Assembly: GCA_023444765.1 (NCBI GenBank) | Contig: JAEXLY010000116.1 | Span: forward strand, 1 to 10,036 | Direction: 5' to 3' | Length of the DNA stretch: 10,036 nt | Source: Pseudomonadota bacterium | GTDB taxonomy: Bacteria > Pseudomonadota > Gammaproteobacteria > Xanthomonadales > Xanthomonadaceae | Part shown: positions 6,585 through 10,036 of the stretch, piece by piece | How positions within the stretch are numbered: position 1 is the stretch's first letter | Layout: each line of letters begins with the position of its first letter | Notes under the pieces: generated by a model | Told to the model about the DNA's origin: nothing | The model's input: only the letters and a program-made list of their open reading frames with translations | Databases searched by the model: none | Made by a program: the position numbers and the translations under genes

Positions 6585-7142
6585 TCAGGGACGCCAGTTG
6601 GCGTTGTTCTCCCAGAACTCGACGCTGCGCAGGTAGGCCGCGCGATCGAGCGGCACGCCGGAACCGCCCTCCTCGACGCCGAGTGCATTGCGCATCATCG
6701 TGATCGGGGCCATCGGAATCTCCTCCGGCGCCGCGGTGTAGAGGCAGCCCACGATGCCCCAGTCGCCGTCGATCGGCGCGCCTTCCTTGGCCATCTGGGC
6801 CGCGCTGTAGAGGATGACCACGAAATACCCGGCCACCGGCGGTTCCACGCCTTCGAACCAGCGCACCAGCACCGGGATTTCGTCCTTGGTGCGCGCCTCG
6901 TAGGCCGAGCGCAGCAGATGGCGGTTGTCCGCCTGGATGGGCACGGTCAGGCAGCGCGTGGAGGTCCAGTTGCGGTGCACGTGCAGGCGGCAGAACGGCG
7001 CATAACCCGGCAGCACCTTCAGCGGCGCCTCGTCGTTGATGCGCCGCTCGAACTGCTCTGGGGTGCAGTCGCGGACGGTGTTGCCGCGTGGCTCGCGGGG
7101 AAACAGCCGGGTACGGGCGAAGGGCGTGAGGACGATGCGCAT
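6585..7142 (-). CDS. DUF3228 family protein
   Basis: This 185-residue protein without signal peptide or membrane helix matches the DUF3228 family as I know it. The recognisable stretches are VRDCTPEQFERRIN near residue 22, VLPGYAPFCRLHV at about 43-55, IPVLVRWFEG at about 89-98, YFVVILYS, GDWGIVGCLYTA, and a highly conserved MAPITMMRNALGVEEGGSGVPLDRAAYLRSVEFWE region at about 142-178. The length is typical for the family and the protein appears complete. The function is unknown, and the conserved Asp/Glu, Asn and His positions suggest a small folded enzyme or binding domain without revealing a reaction. ATG 7142 has no clear Shine-Dalgarno. It heads the - strand group and is divergent from metF, so its promoter should lie in 7143-7424. 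Confidence 0.88.
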   Translation of the reverse strand: MRIVLTPFARTRLFPREPRGNTVRDCTPEQFERRINDEAPLKVLPGYAPFCRLHVHRNWTSTRCLTVPIQADNRHLLRSAYEARTKDEIPVLVRWFEGVEPPVAGYFVVILYSAAQMAKEGAPIDGDWGIVGCLYTAAPEEIPMAPITMMRNALGVEEGGSGVPLDRAAYLRSVEFWENNANWRP

Positions 7143-7276
7143 GCGGGCAGGGTGCGGGGTGGGGCCGGCAGCTTAGCCGCTCGCGCAGCCACGGCGTGCC
7201 TGGTCCGCCCGCCACCGGATCCCCTGCCTGTCCCGCCACCGATGCCACGCGGCGGAGAGCCTCGGCCCCGCCGCTG

Positions 7277-7296
7277 CCCGCGGTCCGGACCGCGGG
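7277..7296. repeat. Perfect 20-bp palindrome in divergent spacer
   Basis: CCCGCGGTCCGGACCGCGGG equals its own reverse complement without a spacer. It sits almost exactly midway between the divergent DUF3228 (start 7142) and metF (start 7425) genes. A second, 12-bp palindrome TCCGGATCCGGA at 7330-7341 shares the TCCGGA core. Such a site could be an operator for a dimeric regulator or a cruciform. No known regulator motif is recognised. Confidence 0.5.
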
Positions 7297-7368
7297 TGTG
7301 CCCAGCGGTCGCAATGAGCGACGCGCCCGTCCGGATCCGGAGGCCGGCACCGTTCGCTACAGAACTCT

Positions 7369-7397
7369 AATCATCCATCGCGATATAGAGATATAAT
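7369..7397 (+). promoter_or_regulatory. metF promoter with perfect -10 and AT-rich repeats
   Basis: An AT-rich island stands out in very GC-rich surroundings. TATAAT at 7392-7397 is a perfect -10 box, and transcription would start near 7404, about 20 bases before the metF ATG. The -35 region (around 7368-7375) is poor, suggesting dependence on an activator or regulation by a repressor. Overlapping the -10 are a GATATA direct repeat (7382-7387 and 7390-7395) and the palindrome ATCGCGAT (7377-7384), a plausible operator. The rest of the 282-base spacer 7143-7424 holds two palindromes and no gene that I can support. Confidence 0.6.
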
Positions 7398-7424
7398 ACC
7401 TCCACACCGCCCGGGCCGCGCCGC

Positions 7425-8249
7425 ATGACCCCGATCAGCTTCGAGTTCTACCCGCCCAAGACCGACGAGCAACGCGCCCAGCTCGCGCGCACCGTGGACA
7501 GGCTCAAGGCCCACGCGCCCGAGTACGTGTCGTGCACATTCGGGGCCGGCGGCTCCACGCTCAGCTACACGGCCGACACCATCCAGGCCCTGCTCCGCGA
7601 CCACGGGCTCGACGCGGCGCCGCACTTGTCCTGCGTCGGCGGCACCCGCGACGAGATCGCGGCCCTGCTGGAGACCTACCGCGACCTGGGCTGCCGGCGC
7701 ATCGTGGCCCTGCGCGGCGACCTGCCCTCCGGCATGGGACAGCCGGGCGACCTGCGCTACGCCGCCGACCTGATCGGTTTCATCCGCGAACGCCATGGCG
7801 ACCACTTCCACATCGAGGTGGGTGCCTATCCCGAGACCCATCCGCAGGCCGAGGATGCGCTGGCGGACCTGCGCCATTTCAAGGCCAAGGTCGACGCCGG
7901 CGCCGATGCGGCGATCACCCAGTACTTCTACAACGCCGACGCCTACTTCCACTTCGTCGACGCCGTGCGCGCGCTGGGGGTCGAGGTACCGATCGTGCCG
8001 GGCATCATGCCGATCTCGAACTTCGCCCAGCTGCGCCGCTTCTCCGAGCAGTGCGGCGCCGAGATACCGCGCTGGATCGGCCGCCGGATGCAGGCCTTCG
8101 GCGACGACGCCGAGGCGATCCGCGAGTTCGGCGCCGACGTGGTGGCCCGGCTGTGCGAGCGGCTGGTCGCCGGCGGTGCCCCGGCGCTGCACTTCTACAC
8201 CCTCAACCTGGCCCGGCCCACCCAGGCCGTACTCGCGCGGATGGCCTGA
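7425..8249 (+). CDS. metF: Methylenetetrahydrofolate reductase (MetF)
   Basis: MetF reduces 5,10-methylenetetrahydrofolate to 5-methyltetrahydrofolate using FAD and NAD(P)H. This supplies the methyl group for methionine synthesis in the cytoplasm. The 274-residue protein is the usual bacterial single-domain form. It begins directly with SFEFYPPKT, where E7 matches the catalytic E28 of E. coli MetF. APHLSC is at 65-70, and LRGDLPSG with D99 matches E. coli D120. AYPETHP, AITQYFY, VPGIMPISN and the terminal LHFYTLNLARP are all conserved. The N-terminus is about 20 residues shorter than in E. coli, but no in-frame start with an RBS lies upstream and the start is only about 20 bases after the predicted transcription start. 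There is no Shine-Dalgarno, so initiation is probably weak or leaderless-like. The methionine-pathway partner genes are not adjacent. Confidence 0.97.
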   Translation: MTPISFEFYPPKTDEQRAQLARTVDRLKAHAPEYVSCTFGAGGSTLSYTADTIQALLRDHGLDAAPHLSCVGGTRDEIAALLETYRDLGCRRIVALRGDLPSGMGQPGDLRYAADLIGFIRERHGDHFHIEVGAYPETHPQAEDALADLRHFKAKVDAGADAAITQYFYNADAYFHFVDAVRALGVEVPIVPGIMPISNFAQLRRFSEQCGAEIPRWIGRRMQAFGDDAEAIREFGADVVARLCERLVAGGAPALHFYTLNLARPTQAVLARMA

Positions 8250-8341
8250 CAGGCGCCGATCGCGGTGATGTTCCGTACGCGTCGCTGAATCCGCGACCCG
8301 ATGCCCTTCCCGCCCGCAGGAGCCGGCGCTAGGCTGCGCCG

Positions 8342-8986
8342 ATGCGCTCCATCCTGCCGGCATGCTGCTTGGTGTTGTTGCTGCCGATGGCGGGCGTCGA
8401 GGCCCAGGCGGAGATCCGTCGCTGCCAGACGGCGGACGGTGGACACGTCTATACCGACCGACAGTGCGGCGACCTGGGAGCCACCGAGCGCGCTCCGCGC
8501 CAGAGCATGGTGCAACAGGGCGGGCGGCTGATACGGCGCGACTGCAGCCGCAACCTCCAGGACCTGGTGTTCGAGCTGACTGCCGCGATCGACAACCGCG
8601 ACGTCAACCGGCTGGCAGGCATCTACCACTGGCCGGGCACCTCGACCCGCAGCGCCCACGCCATCATGGGGCGCCTCGACGGCATCGTGAACCGTCCGCT
8701 GGTGGGCATCGTCCCGGTGCAGCCGCCCCCGCCGGCACCGGTCGTGCCGGCCAGCCCACTGGGCTGGCGCAGCGCCGACCGGACGCAGGCTCCGGCAACC
8801 GCCGCGGCGGAGCCGTCGCCCGCTCCGCTGCCGCACTCGGTGCTGGCGGCCGCCGGACGCACCAGCCAGCCCCGGCGCGCGCCCACCGGACTGGTGGTGG
8901 AGCAGAGCATGAGCGATCGCGTCACCCCCCTGCAGACGCTGTTCTCCCTGCGCCGCCATCTCGATTGCTGGTGGGTGACGCTCTAG
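8342..8986 (+). CDS. Secreted DUF4124-like protein, paralog 2
   Basis: This 214-residue protein has a signal peptide (residues 1-23, predicted cleavage after AQA). A DUF4124-like segment lies between C28 and C42 (RRCQTADGGHVYTDRQC). A block with C68 and DVNR at 87-90 is followed by YHWPGTS and HAIMGRL. A Pro/Ala-rich stretch of about 80 residues separates it from the end, LRRHLDCWWVTL, with C209. The C-to-C spacing in the first module (14) and from the third cysteine to DVNR (19) equals that of the protein at 4019-4651, so the two are paralogs. The Pro-rich stretch replaces the beta-like region of paralog 1. ATG 8342 is the only possible start, because an in-frame TAG is 12 bases upstream, and it has only a weak AGG before it. 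The gene lies 92 bases after metF, and co-transcription is possible. The function is unknown and the protein should be periplasmic. Confidence 0.83.
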   Translation: MRSILPACCLVLLLPMAGVEAQAEIRRCQTADGGHVYTDRQCGDLGATERAPRQSMVQQGGRLIRRDCSRNLQDLVFELTAAIDNRDVNRLAGIYHWPGTSTRSAHAIMGRLDGIVNRPLVGIVPVQPPPPAPVVPASPLGWRSADRTQAPATAAAEPSPAPLPHSVLAAAGRTSQPRRAPTGLVVEQSMSDRVTPLQTLFSLRRHLDCWWVTL

Positions 8987-9085
8987 CCCGGCCGCAGCCG
9001 CCGTTGGCGAGGCCCGGGCGCCCGCCCTGCGCGCCGACCTGCCCCATCGGGCAGAATGACGGTTTCAAACGTATCGAGGGGTTCC

Positions 9086-9997
9086 ATGCAGTACCCGCAA
9101 TGGATCTGGCACAACGGCGGCATCAAGCCCTGGGCCGAGGCGACCACGCACGTGATGTCGCACGCGCTGCACTACGGCTCGTCGGTGTTCGAGGGCATCC
9201 GCTGCTACGAGACGTCCAAGGGTCCGGCGATCTTCCGGCTGAACGACCACAACAGGCGCCTGTACCAGTCGGCGAAGATCCACGAGATCGACATCCCCTA
9301 CCCGCTGGAGCAGATCAACGCCGCCTGCCGCGAGGTGATCGCGGCCAACGGCAACACCACCGACTACCTGCGCCCGGTGGCCTACCGCGGTCTCGGCGGC
9401 TTCGGCCTGTCGGCGGAAACGCCGGTGGACGTCGCCGTCGCGACCTGGAAGATGGGCAAGTACCTGGGCGACGAGGCCCTGTCCGACGGCATCGACGCCT
9501 GCGTGTCGAGCTGGCAGCGCTTCGCGCCCAACACCATCCCGGCCGGCGCCAAGGCCGGCGGCAACTACCTGTCGGGCACCCTGGTCGCGCGCGAGGCGCG
9601 GCGCCTGGGCTTCGGAGAGGGCATCGCCCTGGCCTCCACCGGGCTGCTCAGCGAAGGTGCCGGCGAGAACCTGTTCCTGGTGTTCGACGGCGCGCTGCAC
9701 ACAACCCCGGTCAGCGCGGCGCTGCTCAACGGCATCACCCGCAACTCCATCATCACCCTGGCGCGGGATGCCGGGCTGCAGGTGATCGAGCGCGACCTGC
9801 CGCGCGAGTACCTGTACCTGTGCGACGAGCTGTTCATGTGCGGCACCGCGGCCGAGATCACCCCGATCCGTTCGGTCGATGGTCGCCAGGTCGGCGCCGG
9901 CAAGGCCGGGCCCGTGACGCGCCGGATCCAGGAACTGTTCTTCGGCCTGTTCGACGGCAGCACGCCCGACCGGCACGGCTGGCTGGAATCGGTGTAG
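9086..9997 (+). CDS. ilvE: Branched-chain amino acid aminotransferase (IlvE)
   Basis: IlvE is a PLP enzyme (fold type IV) that transfers amino groups between glutamate and the 2-keto acids of leucine, isoleucine and valine in the cytoplasm. The 303-residue protein keeps the family features: SHALHYGSSVFEGIRCY at about 25-41, NTIPAGAKAGGNYLSG with the Schiff-base lysine K156, ISEGAGENLF-like LLSEGAGENLF, LNGITRNSII and MCGTAAEITPIRSVDG. It is close to E. coli IlvE through to the final FFGLFDGST and GWLESV. I chose ATG 9086 because GAGGGG (9076-9081) is properly spaced before it and the encoded MQYPQWIWHNG matches the usual start. An upstream in-frame ATG at 9056 lacks an RBS. The gene follows paralog 2 by 99 bases, a gap with a 6-bp CTGCCC/GGGCAG hairpin (9039-9054) and no clear promoter. 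Confidence 0.97.
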   Translation: MQYPQWIWHNGGIKPWAEATTHVMSHALHYGSSVFEGIRCYETSKGPAIFRLNDHNRRLYQSAKIHEIDIPYPLEQINAACREVIAANGNTTDYLRPVAYRGLGGFGLSAETPVDVAVATWKMGKYLGDEALSDGIDACVSSWQRFAPNTIPAGAKAGGNYLSGTLVAREARRLGFGEGIALASTGLLSEGAGENLFLVFDGALHTTPVSAALLNGITRNSIITLARDAGLQVIERDLPREYLYLCDELFMCGTAAEITPIRSVDGRQVGAGKAGPVTRRIQELFFGLFDGSTPDRHGWLESV

Positions 9998-10014
9998 ACC
10001 GACCGCGCAGGCCG

Positions 10015-10036
10015 CCCCTCCCTCCCGGCGGAGGGG
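10015..10036 (+). terminator. Terminator-like hairpin after ilvE
   Basis: CCCCTCC (10015-10021) pairs with GGAGGGG (10030-10036) around an 8-base loop, starting 17 bases after the ilvE stop. The window ends at the stem, so neither the full stem length nor a T-tract can be judged. Position and strength fit a terminator. Confidence 0.6.

Noticed and set aside
4891..7350. An 819-codon frame on the - strand covering the dehydrogenase region
   Set aside because: Only its last 140 residues are a real protein (start 5313). The rest is an out-of-frame reading of the dehydrogenase and DUF3228 genes.
7314..7370. 18-codon ORF (MSDAPVRIRRPAPFATEL) as a metF leader peptide
   Set aside because: It lies upstream of the predicted metF -10 box, so it would not be in that transcript, and it lacks a ribosome binding site.
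7143..7424. SAH or SAM riboswitch before metF
   Set aside because: The likely promoter leaves a leader of only about 20 bases, and I do not see the conserved riboswitch core in the spacer.
8244..8254. GCCT-AGGC inverted repeat at the metF stop as a terminator
   Set aside because: The 4-bp stem with 3-base loop is too short and has no T-tract.
9065..9976. Long - strand open frame opposite ilvE
   Set aside because: It is the mirror of a strongly conserved aminotransferase gene and shows no recognisable family.

Overview
The window is high-GC, gene-dense chromosomal DNA. Codons prefer G or C at the third position. The gene content (a DUF3348-DUF802-OmpA-DUF2894 cassette, DUF4124 periplasmic proteins, a class I ilvE and a stand-alone metF) points to a Gammaproteobacterium of the Xanthomonadaceae/Lysobacteraceae (Luteimonas or Lysobacter-like). 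This placement is inferred from gene families; no marker gene is present. I see no mobile element, tRNA, rRNA or CRISPR array.

Region 1 (1-3769, + strand) is a tightly coupled four-gene operon: the 3' end of a DUF3348 gene, a 697-residue MotA/ExbB-like membrane protein with a roughly 500-residue helical cytoplasmic tail (DUF802 type), a MotB-like protein with one membrane helix and an OmpA peptidoglycan-binding domain, and a DUF2894 protein. All three junctions overlap by 4-11 bases, and a 9-bp hairpin follows the last stop codon. The architecture is that of an ion-driven MotAB-type motor with a long tail, like the ZorAB part of the Zorya anti-phage system, but none of the visible genes is a Zorya nuclease or helicase. 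The function of this cassette is not established. It is the best candidate here for an undescribed system.

Region 2 (3770-4890) holds an orphan Shine-Dalgarno plus ATG with no convincing gene behind it, a secreted DUF4124-like protein (4019-4651), and a convergent spacer with three inverted repeats. A second protein, clearly paralogous, lies at 8342-8986. Both share four cysteines and a DVNR-centred block.

Region 3 (4891-7142, - strand) reads, in transcription order, DUF3228 protein, zinc-dependent alcohol/formaldehyde-type dehydrogenase, and a small conserved protein with a C-terminal membrane anchor. The last two genes are almost touching and are probably co-transcribed.

Region 4 (7143-10036, + strand) starts with a divergent spacer that carries a perfect 20-bp palindrome and a TATAAT promoter for metF (methylenetetrahydrofolate reductase). 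The second DUF4124 paralog follows, then ilvE (branched-chain aminotransferase) and a terminator-like hairpin at the window's edge. metF and ilvE are housekeeping amino-acid metabolism genes.
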